Below, one piece after another: positions 7,454 to 15,489 of a stretch of 21,421 bases of DNA (positions are counted from its first letter, which is position 1; the number at the start of each line of letters is the position of its first letter). The stretch is from GCA-2688775 sp035288865. Lineage in GTDB: Archaea > Nanobdellota > Nanobdellia > Woesearchaeales > GW2011-AR4. The DNA is taken from positions 1 through 21,421 of the forward strand of contig DATDZA010000021.1 of NCBI GenBank assembly GCA_035288865.1, written 5' to 3'. A program made the position numbers and the translations under genes. The notes beneath the pieces were generated by a model, which saw nothing but the letters and a program-made list of their open reading frames with translations, was not told the DNA's origin and ran no database searches.

Positions 7454-7494
7454 ATTTAAAACTTGGCTACGTAATTCAGCCCAATTCAAGAGGC

Positions 7495-8340
7495 ATGATA
7501 ATCTGGGCAAAAAGGGGCCGTAACGAGCTAACCGACCAGATTATAGCAGAAACTTATCCAGGACGGAAAATAAATATTTCTAATCCCCTTGATCCGGATT
7601 ACCAGCGACCAAGATTTTTGCCCGTATCTGACGCATTTGATTATGTTGAAGGTGTTATTATTGTGGCACTATCTTCAGCTGACGGCTTGCCAAGAAAAAA
7701 AACCTTAAATGAAATCTCACTGGCAGTAAGGCAAGCGCACGATGATGTAAGAGAGGGCTTTAAGGCTGATTTTGTAAATTCCCCCAGCAAATATGGAATT
7801 GTTGAAAATAAAGAATTAAAAGATTTGCTTGAAGGTTTAAGAAAAACAAACCGTAGAGTCTTAATGCTTACAAGTTCAAAGAGAAACAAGCCAGATAAAT
7901 ATATCGCTACGCTGCTGGACAGAATAGGAATCTACGATTGCTTTGATGCAGTTCTTACTGGGTATACAAAGCCCGGCTGTTTTTATTTTAGCCATAAACA
8001 TAATGCAAGACTGACGAGAGTGTTGGCTTCTCTTCAAATTAAAGGCCCGGCTGAAACTCTTGTCATTGGGGATAATTGGTATAAAGATGGGGTCTCACCA
8101 GGTAGCGTGGGATATAATTCATGCATAAGACTGCCGCGCACTGATATTATTAATTTTGAATCGGAACTGGAAGAGGCTACAAGCGCAACCTTTGTAATAA
8201 GAAAGCCATTTAAAGTTCTGGAAACAAGAGCTACTGAAAAAGAACTTCTTGAAGTAAGCAACTTTGCATCTCAGCTTTACCGTCATGTCGACATTCTTGT
8301 CCCAAAAATTCATTACCTTTCACAGCTGCTGCTGCGGTAA
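7495..8340 (+). CDS. cN-II-type HAD 5'-nucleotidase, C-terminal fragment (frameshifted)
   Basis: The 281-residue frame continues the nucleotidase; homology-like sequence begins upstream near 7447, before its first ATG. It shows the family's ...FLPVSDAFDYVEG segment, HAD motif II (VLMLTSS), a motif III lysine in YTKPGCF, and motif IV LVIGDNWYKDGV. The order and spacing match the PF05761 5'-nucleotidase family. ATG 7495 has no clear ribosome site, so separate translation is doubtful. The frameshift may be a sequencing or assembly error in the G run, a real lesion, or less likely programmed shifting. The stop lies 3 bp from the stop of the convergent panE gene. Confidence 0.75.
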   Translation: MIIWAKRGRNELTDQIIAETYPGRKINISNPLDPDYQRPRFLPVSDAFDYVEGVIIVALSSADGLPRKKTLNEISLAVRQAHDDVREGFKADFVNSPSKYGIVENKELKDLLEGLRKTNRRVLMLTSSKRNKPDKYIATLLDRIGIYDCFDAVLTGYTKPGCFYFSHKHNARLTRVLASLQIKGPAETLVIGDNWYKDGVSPGSVGYNSCIRLPRTDIINFESELEEATSATFVIRKPFKVLETRATEKELLEVSNFASQLYRHVDILVPKIHYLSQLLLR

Positions 8341-8343
8341 TTT

Positions 8344-9216
8344 TCATATACCTCTAATTATATCAGTTAAAGCTTCATTTACCGGACATCTAATCCTATA
8401 TTTTTTCCCAAGATTTACAACCGCCCCATTCAAATAATCAATTTCAGTATTCTTCCTCTTGAGCAAATCCTGCTGCATTGAAGAAACGTTTTGCGAAATT
8501 CTAAACTCCCTGTTTGTTGCTTCAACAAAATCAAAATCAAATTTCACGCCATCCTTTTTAGCGACTTTAATACATTCGTCTGCAATCAGCCTCTTCAAAG
8601 AATTTAATTTTTCATCTGCGATAGCTCCATTTTTTATTTTCAAAATAGCTGTAACTGGATTCAAAATACAGTTGAAAACAACTTTTTTCCACATGTCATA
8701 TTTGATGTCTTTGCTTTCATAAGCATTCAGGCCGCATTTTGAAAAATTATCTGCAATCTGCCTGCTCCTGCTGCTTTTTTCTATTGAAGTATAGCTGTAG
8801 TTTTTGTATCCTACGGCGCCAGGCTCAAGAAATGTGGCGCCGAAATTAGTTATCGCCCTCAACACCATGCATTTATTCCCAACAATTAATTTGGCAATAT
8901 CCTCGCTGTACAATCCATTCTGCAGGCAGATTATTATTGTATCTTTTCTTATTTTATTTTTGATTCTATTTATCGTGTTCCTGCTGTCATAAACTTTTGT
9001 TGTCAAAAGAATTAATGTATTTTTTTTTATTTCCTTTACTTTTGTGCTTGCTTTTATCTTGAAGATGCCTTCTTCAAGCCCGGTCATTCTTAATCCATTT
9101 TTATTTATTCTGTCGGCATGCTCTTTTTTGGCTATTAATAAAACCTGATTTAATTTTGATAATTTCGCCCCGTAAAAGCTTCCAATTGCCCCAGCGCCTA
9201 AAACAATTATGTTCAT
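8344..9216 (-). CDS. panE: Ketopantoate reductase (PanE/ApbA family)
   Basis: Reduces 2-dehydropantoate to pantoate with NADPH, a step of coenzyme A synthesis. The 290-residue protein starts with the dinucleotide-binding GAGAIG (residues 7-12). It has the LQNG segment (98-101), the catalytic-type lysine in MWKKVVFNCILNP (K177/K178, with N182 and N186), and the C-terminal SSMQQDLLKRKNTEIDYLNGAVV segment with S246 and E258 that closes over the substrate. Length and motif order are typical. An AT-rich box about 25 bp upstream suggests a leaderless mRNA. It is near NAD kinase, which supplies NADP, but is not in the same operon. Confidence 0.93.
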   Translation of the reverse strand: MNIIVLGAGAIGSFYGAKLSKLNQVLLIAKKEHADRINKNGLRMTGLEEGIFKIKASTKVKEIKKNTLILLTTKVYDSRNTINRIKNKIRKDTIIICLQNGLYSEDIAKLIVGNKCMVLRAITNFGATFLEPGAVGYKNYSYTSIEKSSRSRQIADNFSKCGLNAYESKDIKYDMWKKVVFNCILNPVTAILKIKNGAIADEKLNSLKRLIADECIKVAKKDGVKFDFDFVEATNREFRISQNVSSMQQDLLKRKNTEIDYLNGAVVNLGKKYRIRCPVNEALTDIIRGI

Positions 9217-9323
9217 TTTATAGATTTTAAATTTTATTTTTATGATTTTTGATTATTTATTGTATTTCCTCATTTTGTTGAATCATTTCGTTTATTAACT
9301 TTGCTTTTGCAAAATCTAAATAA

Positions 9324-9346
9324 AGAAAATTTATACAAAATTTTCT
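9324..9346. promoter_or_regulatory. Perfect 9-bp inverted repeat upstream of the potassium channel gene
   Basis: AGAAAATTT (9324-9332) and AAATTTTCT (9338-9346) are exact inverted copies around a 5-nt spacer, with a further ATCTA/TAGAT pair outside (9314-9318, 9346-9350). The dyad lies 35 bp before the channel's TATA box. It may be an operator; in a sequence this AT-rich, chance is not excluded. Confidence 0.4.
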
Positions 9347-9380
9347 AGATTAAATCCCGATAATGTACCATTTTCGGAAT

Positions 9381-9390
9381 ATTTAAATAT
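9381..9390 (+). promoter_or_regulatory. TATA box of the potassium channel gene (leaderless)
   Basis: ATTTAAATAT is centred 26 bp before ATG 9412, so transcription should begin at or very near the start codon. Confidence 0.6.
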
Positions 9391-9411
9391 TATTGCCAAA
9401 TAATTAGATTC

Positions 9412-9864
9412 ATGAAAAAAGATGAGCTTGTCAAGATGAGCCAAGAGGAGCATCAGGCTTACCACAGGAGAATAATTTACGTCTTCATAATATTAATGAT
9501 AGTCCTTTTTGGAGGCGCTACTTTCTACCACTATGCGGAGAACTGGACTTATCTTGATTCGGTCTATTTTTCCGCTTCTACAATAACTACTGTCGGTTAT
9601 GGGGACTTTCATCCAGTTACAGATATTGGTAAATTTTTCACTATAATCTATTTATTTACTGGAGTAGGGGTAGCATTATACTCGCTATCATTAATGGCAT
9701 CCCATTTTGTTGAAGTGAGGGAAGAATTCTGGCTGGAGAGGCTCGAGAAAACCATGATAAGGCAGCATACTGGAACAGTTTGGAGTAAAATAAAAAATGC
9801 TTTTAACTACAAGCCCGGTTCCTTAGTTAAGGAATATGAAAATTCTGTTAAAAGAAAAAGATAG
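9412..9864 (+). CDS. Two-TM potassium channel
   Basis: A 150-residue membrane protein with the simplest potassium-channel architecture. TM1 covers about residues 21-41, a pore helix (YLDSVYFSASTIT) is followed by the selectivity filter TVGYGD (60-65), and TM2 covers about 76-99. The filter is fully canonical, so potassium selectivity is well supported. The C-terminal 50 residues are charged and helical, too short for an RCK/TrkA-N gating domain and without any recognisable ligand-binding domain. The N-terminal 20 residues are cytosolic. Four subunits would form the pore. The stop codon abuts the stop of the convergent leuS gene with no base between. Confidence 0.92.
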   Translation: MKKDELVKMSQEEHQAYHRRIIYVFIILMIVLFGGATFYHYAENWTYLDSVYFSASTITTVGYGDFHPVTDIGKFFTIIYLFTGVGVALYSLSLMASHFVEVREEFWLERLEKTMIRQHTGTVWSKIKNAFNYKPGSLVKEYENSVKRKR

Positions 9865-12558
9865 TCATTCAACTAAAATTGCAGCCTTTCCCGGCAATGC
9901 CTGTTTTGCTTTTGCTTCCTTTGAATTCTCCGCTGCAATCACTCCAACGCTGCACCCAATTTCTTTCATGTAATCTTTAGCAGAATTATTTAATGAGTGG
10001 AACTCGCTTTCCTGTTCCAAAACAGCTTCCGGAATTTTTGTCGTATCATTGAGCAATCTTGGAATAAGTTTTGTAATTTCCTGCCCGTAAATTCTTAAAT
10101 CAGTTGCCATTATTTTTTTAATTAATTCACCGGCATTCCTGGTATTCTGCATTTCTTCCTTCAATTTTAACATGAAATCATATTTCCATTTTTCCGCAAC
10201 AAACAAAGTTATTTTTTTTGGTTTTGTTATCTCAGCCAGCCTTAATATTTCCAAAATATCTTTTCTTGTGTTTACAGCCAAAAGCTCCAGTGCCTCAGCT
10301 TTTTTATCAATCTTGTTTTCGTCATAGATTGGCCATTTCTGCAGAGACGCAAATCCCTCTCCCTTAGCTATGTGCCAGATTTCTTCACTTAAATGTGGGG
10401 TAAATGGCTGCATCATAAAAACCAAATTTTTAATTGATTCTCCAAAAACCCCTTTGTTCTTGTCTTTATACCTTTGGAGCACATCAACAAATTCCATTAT
10501 TTTTCCTATTGCTAGGCTGAACTCAAATTTTTCAAAATGCTCTGTGACATTTTTAACTGTTAAATGCATTTTGCTCAAGACATACTTGTCCTGATTGCTT
10601 AATTTAGTTTCACCATAATTTTTCAAAGAAATGTTTCCAAGATTTTCTTCAACTAAGTTGTAAACTTTATTCAAAAATCTGAATGCACCCGCAACTCCCT
10701 TATCGTTCCAGTCCAGTTCTTTTTCTGGCAAAGCGGCAAATAAAATAAACATCCTTGCAGTGTCCGGGCCGTACTTGTTGTAAATTTCCGCAGGGTCAAC
10801 CACATTCCCGATTGATTTTGACATCTTTGCCCCGTCTTTTATGACCATCCCCTGAGTTAATAATCTCGCAAATGGCTCATCGACATTTATCAATCTCAAA
10901 TCCCTCAATGCTTTTGTGAAAAATCTAGCGTACAGCAAATGCAGAATAGCGTGCTCTATGCCCCCGATGTACTGGTCAACTGGCATCCAGTAATCAACAG
11001 CGTGCCTTTCAAATGGCTCTTTTTCATATCTTGGGGAGCAATATCTCATGAAATACCATGAGCTGTCGATAAAAGTATCCATTGTGTCTGTATCCCTTTT
11101 TGCATGACCGTGGCATTTTGGGCATTTTGTTTCAACAAATTCTTTGCAAGTTTCCAGTGGATTTCCCTGCCCTGTGAATTTGCATTTATCCGGCTTTGGA
11201 AGTTTGATTGGCAGTTCCTCTAAGGGAACAGGAACCATGCCGCATTTCCCGCAATAAATCATTGGAATCGGAGTTCCCCAATATCTTTGGCGGGAGATAA
11301 GCCAATCGCGCAATTTGAAATTAACAGTCCTCCTGCCGAATTTATTTTCTTCCATCCAGTTTGAAATTGGCTCAATCGCATCCCGATTTTTCATTCCGGA
11401 AAATTTTCCTGAATTGAATAAAATACCATCCTCAATTAATGCTTTGTCTGCTTTGCTTGCGTCAATCGGCTTGCCGTCAGGAGATATGACAAATTTTAAT
11501 GGAATATTGTATTTTCTTGCAAACTCAAAGTCCCTTTCATCATGCGCATCAGCCATGACAATTCCGGTGCCATAATCCATCAGCACAAAATTTGCCAAAT
11601 AAATCGGAACTTCTTCATTGTTGGCTGGATTTATAATGTATTTTCCCAAAAAGCAGCCAATTTTGTCCTTGCCCTCGGTTCTTTCTGCTCTTGACTGTGA
11701 TTTTATTTTCCTGATTGTTTCAATAGTTTCTTCCTCGTATTTCGTGCCTTTCACTATATCCAAAACTATGGGGTGCTCCGGGGCAATCACAATAAATGTT
11801 ACGCTGTGAATTGTATCTGGCCGTGTGGTGAACGCCGGCAGAATTTTGTTTGAGCCTTTCAATCTGAAAAATATCTCGATCCCGTAGCTTTTCCCAATCC
11901 AGTTCTTCTGCATTGTCTTGACTCTTTCGGGCCAATGCTCTAATTTCTCAATGTCTTTCAATAATTCTTCCGCGTAATCTGTAATCTTGAAGAACCACTG
12001 CTCCAAAAACATTTCGGTAACTTCATTGTGGCAGCGCCAGCATTTTCCGTCTTCAACTTGCTCATTTGCCAATACAGTTCCGCAGCTCTGGCACCAGTTG
12101 ACAGCAGCTTTTTTCTTGTAAGCCAGCCCTTTTTCATAAAATTTCAAGAAAATCCACTGATTCCATTTGTAATACCATTCATGAAGGCTTGCAACTTCCC
12201 TGTCCCAGTCATAACTAAAGCCCATTTCTTTCTGCTGCTGCCTTATTGTATTCATGTTTGTCAAAGTCCATTTTTCCGGGTCAATTCCGTGCTTTATTGC
12301 AGCATTTTCTGCAGGTAATCCAAAAGCATCATAGCCCATAGGGTATAAAACATTAAATCCCTGCATTCTTTTGTATCTTGCCAAAGCATCGCCGATAGAA
12401 TAATTACGAAGATGGCCCATATGCAATTTTTCAGATGGATAGGGATACATTTCCAAACAATAGAATTTTTTCTTTTTGGAATCTTCTTTAACCTTGAAAA
12501 TTTGCTTCTCTTCCCACTTCTTCTGCCATTTCTTGGCTATTTCCCTAAAATCAACCAT
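9865..12558 (-). CDS. leuS: Leucyl-tRNA synthetase, bacterial-type architecture
   Basis: Charges tRNA-Leu with leucine. The 897-residue class I enzyme has the signature HMGH (46-49) and KMSKS (578-582). A zinc-ribbon CxxC...CxxC (NWCQSCGT...CWRC) precedes the CP1 editing domain, which has a TTRPDTI motif. After editing come DWLISRQRYWGTPIP, a second CxxC pair and a TFIDSSWYF segment. Editing inserted after the first zinc ribbon, together with motifs such as MYPYPSEKLHMGHLRNY and GYDAFGLPAENAA, is the bacterial layout; archaeal LeuRS places editing before the ribbon. The last 60 residues (ending KQALPGKAAILVE) lack the bacterial VNGKxR tail and look different. Bacterial origin by transfer is inferred. 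An AT-rich box at 12579-12597 could give a leaderless mRNA. Confidence 0.96.
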   Translation of the reverse strand: MVDFREIAKKWQKKWEEKQIFKVKEDSKKKKFYCLEMYPYPSEKLHMGHLRNYSIGDALARYKRMQGFNVLYPMGYDAFGLPAENAAIKHGIDPEKWTLTNMNTIRQQQKEMGFSYDWDREVASLHEWYYKWNQWIFLKFYEKGLAYKKKAAVNWCQSCGTVLANEQVEDGKCWRCHNEVTEMFLEQWFFKITDYAEELLKDIEKLEHWPERVKTMQKNWIGKSYGIEIFFRLKGSNKILPAFTTRPDTIHSVTFIVIAPEHPIVLDIVKGTKYEEETIETIRKIKSQSRAERTEGKDKIGCFLGKYIINPANNEEVPIYLANFVLMDYGTGIVMADAHDERDFEFARKYNIPLKFVISPDGKPIDASKADKALIEDGILFNSGKFSGMKNRDAIEPISNWMEENKFGRRTVNFKLRDWLISRQRYWGTPIPMIYCGKCGMVPVPLEELPIKLPKPDKCKFTGQGNPLETCKEFVETKCPKCHGHAKRDTDTMDTFIDSSWYFMRYCSPRYEKEPFERHAVDYWMPVDQYIGGIEHAILHLLYARFFTKALRDLRLINVDEPFARLLTQGMVIKDGAKMSKSIGNVVDPAEIYNKYGPDTARMFILFAALPEKELDWNDKGVAGAFRFLNKVYNLVEENLGNISLKNYGETKLSNQDKYVLSKMHLTVKNVTEHFEKFEFSLAIGKIMEFVDVLQRYKDKNKGVFGESIKNLVFMMQPFTPHLSEEIWHIAKGEGFASLQKWPIYDENKIDKKAEALELLAVNTRKDILEILRLAEITKPKKITLFVAEKWKYDFMLKLKEEMQNTRNAGELIKKIMATDLRIYGQEITKLIPRLLNDTTKIPEAVLEQESEFHSLNNSAKDYMKEIGCSVGVIAAENSKEAKAKQALPGKAAILVE

Positions 12559-12714
12559 TTTACCACTAGTTTTATAATCTGATTTTTAAACATTTTGTAA
12601 TACTAGTAAAACAGAGAAATCTTATTGCATACAAAATGTGTTTAACTCATTAGAAAACGGCACCGGTTATCCATTAATTATTGTGGTTTTTTATCTTTAC
12701 TTTACTAATAACAT

Positions 12715-12728
12715 AATATTTTAATATA
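12715..12728 (+). promoter_or_regulatory. TATA box of the EamA transporter gene
   Basis: AATATTTTAATATA is centred about 26 bp before ATG 12748, indicating a leaderless or nearly leaderless mRNA. Confidence 0.5.
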
Positions 12729-12747
12729 GTTAGGGATTTTTATTGAT

Positions 12748-13614
12748 ATGAACAAAAAAACTCTCGGAGTGTTTTCAATTATTGCAGCCAGCATTGTCTG
12801 GGCGATTGAGCCTATACTTGTAAAATTGTCTTATGTTAATTCCGATTTTTTGCACACGTCGTCTGTTAGGGCAATTTTTGTTGCGGCAATTGCTTTAATT
12901 TACGTATTTATGGCAAACAAAGGGAACTTAAGAGTCAATAAGAAACAGCTTTCTGCCTTGTTTTATATTGCATTTGCAGCAACTGTTACTGCAGAGCTCC
13001 TTTATTTCTATGCAATTGCAAAGATTCCGATTGTGAATGCAGTATTGGTGGGCCACATGCAGCCCATTTTCATTGTTTTGATGAGTTATGTTGTATTAAA
13101 AGATGAAAAGCTTACAAAATTTGATTACTTTGGAATCCTATTCATGATAATAGCTGGCTTGTTGGTCACTACAAGAACTTTTGTCAATTTATATTCACTA
13201 AAACTTGGAACTTTCGAAGATTTTCTTGTTCTAATATCGGCAATACTTTGGGCTACAACAAGCATAGTTATGCGAAAATATCTAATGGAAGTAAATTCGG
13301 GAGTTATAACTTTTTACAGATACACAATCTCTTTCATTGCACTGACTGGCTATCTTATTTTAAATTCTTATTTTGCTATTTCAAATATTTATCAGGTGAT
13401 GCTTGGCCTTATAGTTGGAGTAGGAACAATACTGTACTATGAAGGATTAAAAAGATTAAAAGCGGCGCAAGTCGGGGCTTTGGAATTGTCAACACCGTTC
13501 TTTGCTGCAATTTTGAGTTTTTTTATTTTAGGGGAAATAACCACCACAATGCAGATTTTTGGAATCTGCCTGTTGTTTGTCGGGGTTTTTATGTTATCCA
13601 GGCATGAAAAATAA
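12748..13614 (+). CDS. EamA/DMT-superfamily transporter
   Basis: A 288-residue inner-membrane protein with about ten transmembrane helices arranged as two EamA repeats (about residues 6-140 and 155-285). Typical signatures are the opening SIVWAIEPILVKLS, the end of the first half LVGHMQPIFIVLMSYVVLKDE, and its counterpart in the second half, ALELSTPFFAAILSFFILGE. DMT permeases export or import small metabolites such as amino acids or nucleotide precursors; the sequence does not reveal the substrate. It stands alone between divergent leuS and the pseudogene on the opposite strand, whose stop lies directly after its own. Confidence 0.9.
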   Translation: MNKKTLGVFSIIAASIVWAIEPILVKLSYVNSDFLHTSSVRAIFVAAIALIYVFMANKGNLRVNKKQLSALFYIAFAATVTAELLYFYAIAKIPIVNAVLVGHMQPIFIVLMSYVVLKDEKLTKFDYFGILFMIIAGLLVTTRTFVNLYSLKLGTFEDFLVLISAILWATTSIVMRKYLMEVNSGVITFYRYTISFIALTGYLILNSYFAISNIYQVMLGLIVGVGTILYYEGLKRLKAAQVGALELSTPFFAAILSFFILGEITTTMQIFGICLLFVGVFMLSRHEK

Positions 13615-13947
13615 TTAAAATTCTTTTCTCTTCATCAAATTCTCAACTAATTTCTCAGAAATAATTTTATTATTTTTGTCGCTCGTTTCAAGAGTATTTT
13701 GCGCATATTAGGATAAACTGCAGATTTTATTTTGATTAAAATTTAATTTATTATTTAATTCAAAAAATTTTTCATTAAAATACTTTCCAAATTTTTTTAA
13801 TTTAATAATATCCTTTTTATTCTGCATATTCGTAAAAATTAAATTCTTCATTCCAACAATTTTAGAAATATGCTAGTATTTAATTAAGCATCAGTAAAAA
13901 ATTTCAGCATCTAAATGTTCTATTATATATGCCCTCTTATTAACCAT
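13615..13947 (-). pseudogene. Eroded Sfm1-like (DUF431, SPOUT) methyltransferase pseudogene
   Basis: One minus-strand frame of 111 codons from ATG 13947 to TAA 13615 reads as protein apart from three in-frame stops: TGA at 13891-13893, TAG at 13873-13875 and TAA at 13708-13710. The N-terminus contains AYIIEHLDAEIFY-stop-CLIKY-stop-HISKIVGMKNLIFTN. This matches the start of the Sfm1/DUF431 family (yeast Sfm1: YIIEHM..., W, LEY, VG, NLILT), with the first stop at the conserved tryptophan (TGG to TGA). A TLETSD segment follows, but the hallmark FDYFVFGGILGD motif and the whole C-terminal half are missing. Family members are SPOUT methyltransferases; yeast Sfm1 methylates ribosomal protein uS3. 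This copy should be dead. It explains the 356 bp gap between the flanking genes. Confidence 0.7.
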
Positions 13948-13970
13948 TCATTTATTGAGCTTATTCCCTA

Positions 13971-14813
13971 TCAACGAGAATTTTTATTTAAATAATCAAC
14001 AAAATAAGACATGTAGTTCATATACTTTACAAATGCCACTCTCAGCATTGCAACGGTAATCCTATGCCCCCCCGGCAGTATCCTGTCAGATATATACTGG
14101 TTTAATTCTTGATTTTTATCAGATCTAAAATTTTTTGGGTCTCTAAATAAATCTATCATTCGAAAATGAGAATATATGGGAATATTAGCATCGTAATTTT
14201 CTGAAATAAATAATTTAAGAAGTTTGAAATTAAAACTCTTGTGTGGAAAAGCTTTGGAATATACAACTGCAAGAGCATTGCTTATTGCTCTAATTTCAGC
14301 TTCATCTGTGAAGTATAATATTTGAGTTTCAATATCCTCTATTTCTTTGTTGTTAGACTCCATATAAGCATGGCTGCATTCATGATATACGTTTGCAATA
14401 ATGACTTGTAAATATTTACTCAGTTCGGAAACATTATTGCATTTTTCAAGCAGTCCAACCCAAATTGCAATTCCTTTATATTTGCCATTAACATGATGAC
14501 ATTCTGCGCATGAGTCTGTTCCCCTAATATCATCATAAAATCTTATTGGCTTGTCTTGTCCGCAGAGGTCTGGAAAATATCTCTTTAAGAAAGAATCTTC
14601 TACAAAGAATTTATTCTGGCGACCTTTTTCTTGCCAAACTTCACCAATGCATGCAATGAATGTTTTGGTGTGTGGAACAATCTCAATGTTTTCTTCAAAT
14701 ATTTTTGCGGAATTAATTAATTTTATTTCTATAAATTTTGCAAGCTTCCATTCCGCTTCTTTGTTGTTTGTATAGGACAATCCCAATCTAACAGCTACAT
14801 CATGAATACCCAT
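13971..14813 (-). CDS. Putative HExxH zinc metallopeptidase-like protein, family not recognised
   Basis: A 280-residue protein without signal peptide or membrane helix. Residues 144-148 read HECSH, an HExxH zincin motif within a helix (IIANVYHECSHAYMES). A second helix about 25 residues on contains TDEAEIRAISNAL (E171, E173), well placed to give the third zinc ligand as in gluzincins. A CAECHH cluster (102-107) could bind another metal. The N-terminal 100 residues are of mixed alpha/beta character with no motif I know. Peptidase activity is inferred from the motif only. It has its own promoter (TATA 14832-14846) after the T-rich end of the ribosomal operon, so it is not part of that operon despite its position after rpoN. 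Confidence 0.75.
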   Translation of the reverse strand: MGIHDVAVRLGLSYTNNKEAEWKLAKFIEIKLINSAKIFEENIEIVPHTKTFIACIGEVWQEKGRQNKFFVEDSFLKRYFPDLCGQDKPIRFYDDIRGTDSCAECHHVNGKYKGIAIWVGLLEKCNNVSELSKYLQVIIANVYHECSHAYMESNNKEIEDIETQILYFTDEAEIRAISNALAVVYSKAFPHKSFNFKLLKLFISENYDANIPIYSHFRMIDLFRDPKNFRSDKNQELNQYISDRILPGGHRITVAMLRVAFVKYMNYMSYFVDYLNKNSR

Positions 14814-14831
14814 AACTACTCTAACAAAGTT

Positions 14832-14846
14832 AAACTATATAAATTT
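14832..14846 (-). promoter_or_regulatory. TATA box of the HExxH protein gene
   Basis: The minus strand reads AAATTTATATAGTTT, centred 26 bp before ATG 14813, which predicts a leaderless mRNA. Confidence 0.55.
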
Positions 14847-14858
14847 AATTCAATCAAC

Positions 14859-14870
14859 AAAAAAAAGAAA
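14859..14870 (-). terminator. T-rich terminator after rpoN
   Basis: The minus strand has a TTTCTTTTTTTT run 5-16 nt after the rpoN stop, consistent with archaeal oligo-T termination at the end of the ribosomal/RNA polymerase operon. Confidence 0.5.
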
Positions 14871-14875
14871 TAATT

Positions 14876-15073
14876 TTAAAATTTCTTGAACTGCGCTGCC
14901 GTGTCTATTAAATCAACATGCCCTAAGAACATTGCCCTGCAACAGTATCTCTGCAGTCCCAGCTCATCCAAAATTTTTTTTCTTTCTTCGCCTTTGCCAA
15001 TCCGCTCGGTGTACTTCTCATATAAATGCGCGATTGGCTTGCCGCAACTGAAGCATCTGATTGGTATTATCAT
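14876..15073 (-). CDS. rpoN: DNA-directed RNA polymerase subunit N
   Basis: The archaeal counterpart of eukaryotic Rpb10, a small zinc-binding assembly subunit that joins the D/L platform. The 65-residue protein starts MIIPIRCFSCGKP with the CxxC pair and has the adjacent CC pair in LQRYCCRAMFLGHVDLID. All four zinc-binding cysteines are present and the length is standard. A clear GGAGG site precedes ATG 15073. It is the last gene of the cluster, 11 bp after uS9. RpoK, often next in archaea, does not follow here. Confidence 0.97.
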   Translation of the reverse strand: MIIPIRCFSCGKPIAHLYEKYTERIGKGEERKKILDELGLQRYCCRAMFLGHVDLIDTAAQFKKF

Positions 15074-15084
15074 TTTATTCCTCC

Positions 15085-15486
15085 TTATCTGTAAGATTTT
15101 TGCACTTTTGACCTGGCCTGCCCGTGCCTGTTCGGCTTAGAAGGCTCTTTCCTTCTGACGTCTGCGACTAAAAGATTTCTGTCATAATTCAGGAATACTT
15201 CTCTCAATTTGTCATTCTTCGTATAAACCAGCAATGCTTTTGCAATCGCCAGCCTTGAAGCCTCAGCTTGAGATGATATTCCGCCGCCGATAACGTTGAC
15301 ATCAATATTCACTTTACCGGCAACATCACCGGCAAGAATCAAAGGCTCCATTAATTTTAATCTTGACATTCTTGGCTCGACCAAATCAATAGGAACGCTG
15401 TTCAGCCTGATAATTCCGGTTCCTTGTTTTACTACCGCTCTCGCGATTGCTGATTTTCTTTTTCCTGATGTGTGAATGTTTTTCAT
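15085..15486 (-). CDS. rpsI: 30S ribosomal protein uS9
   Basis: The 133-residue small-subunit protein starts with HTSGKRKSAIARAVV and contains GGGISSQAEASRLAIAKALL. It ends in RRKEPSKPNRHGQARSKVQKSYR-type sequence; its C-terminal KSYR tail reaches the P-site tRNA in ribosome structures. GAGG lies upstream of ATG 15486. The start is 3 bp after the uL13 stop, so the two are co-transcribed and probably coupled. Confidence 0.97.
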   Translation of the reverse strand: MKNIHTSGKRKSAIARAVVKQGTGIIRLNSVPIDLVEPRMSRLKLMEPLILAGDVAGKVNIDVNVIGGGISSQAEASRLAIAKALLVYTKNDKLREVFLNYDRNLLVADVRRKEPSKPNRHGQARSKVQKSYR

Positions 15487-15489
15487 TTT

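Noticed and set aside
7436..7455. Programmed -1 frameshift in the nucleotidase gene
   Set aside because: A-ATA-GGG-GGT is not a good slippery heptamer (P-site slip to AGG mispairs) and no downstream structure is evident; a missing G is simpler.
13615..13947. Recoding of stops (intact gene with altered code)
   Set aside because: TGA, TAG and TAA all occur and the family core motif is missing, while neighbouring genes use all three as true stops.
14493..14511. Haem c attachment (CxxCH) in the HExxH protein
   Set aside because: CAECH matches the motif, but the protein has no export signal, so covalent haem attachment is unlikely.
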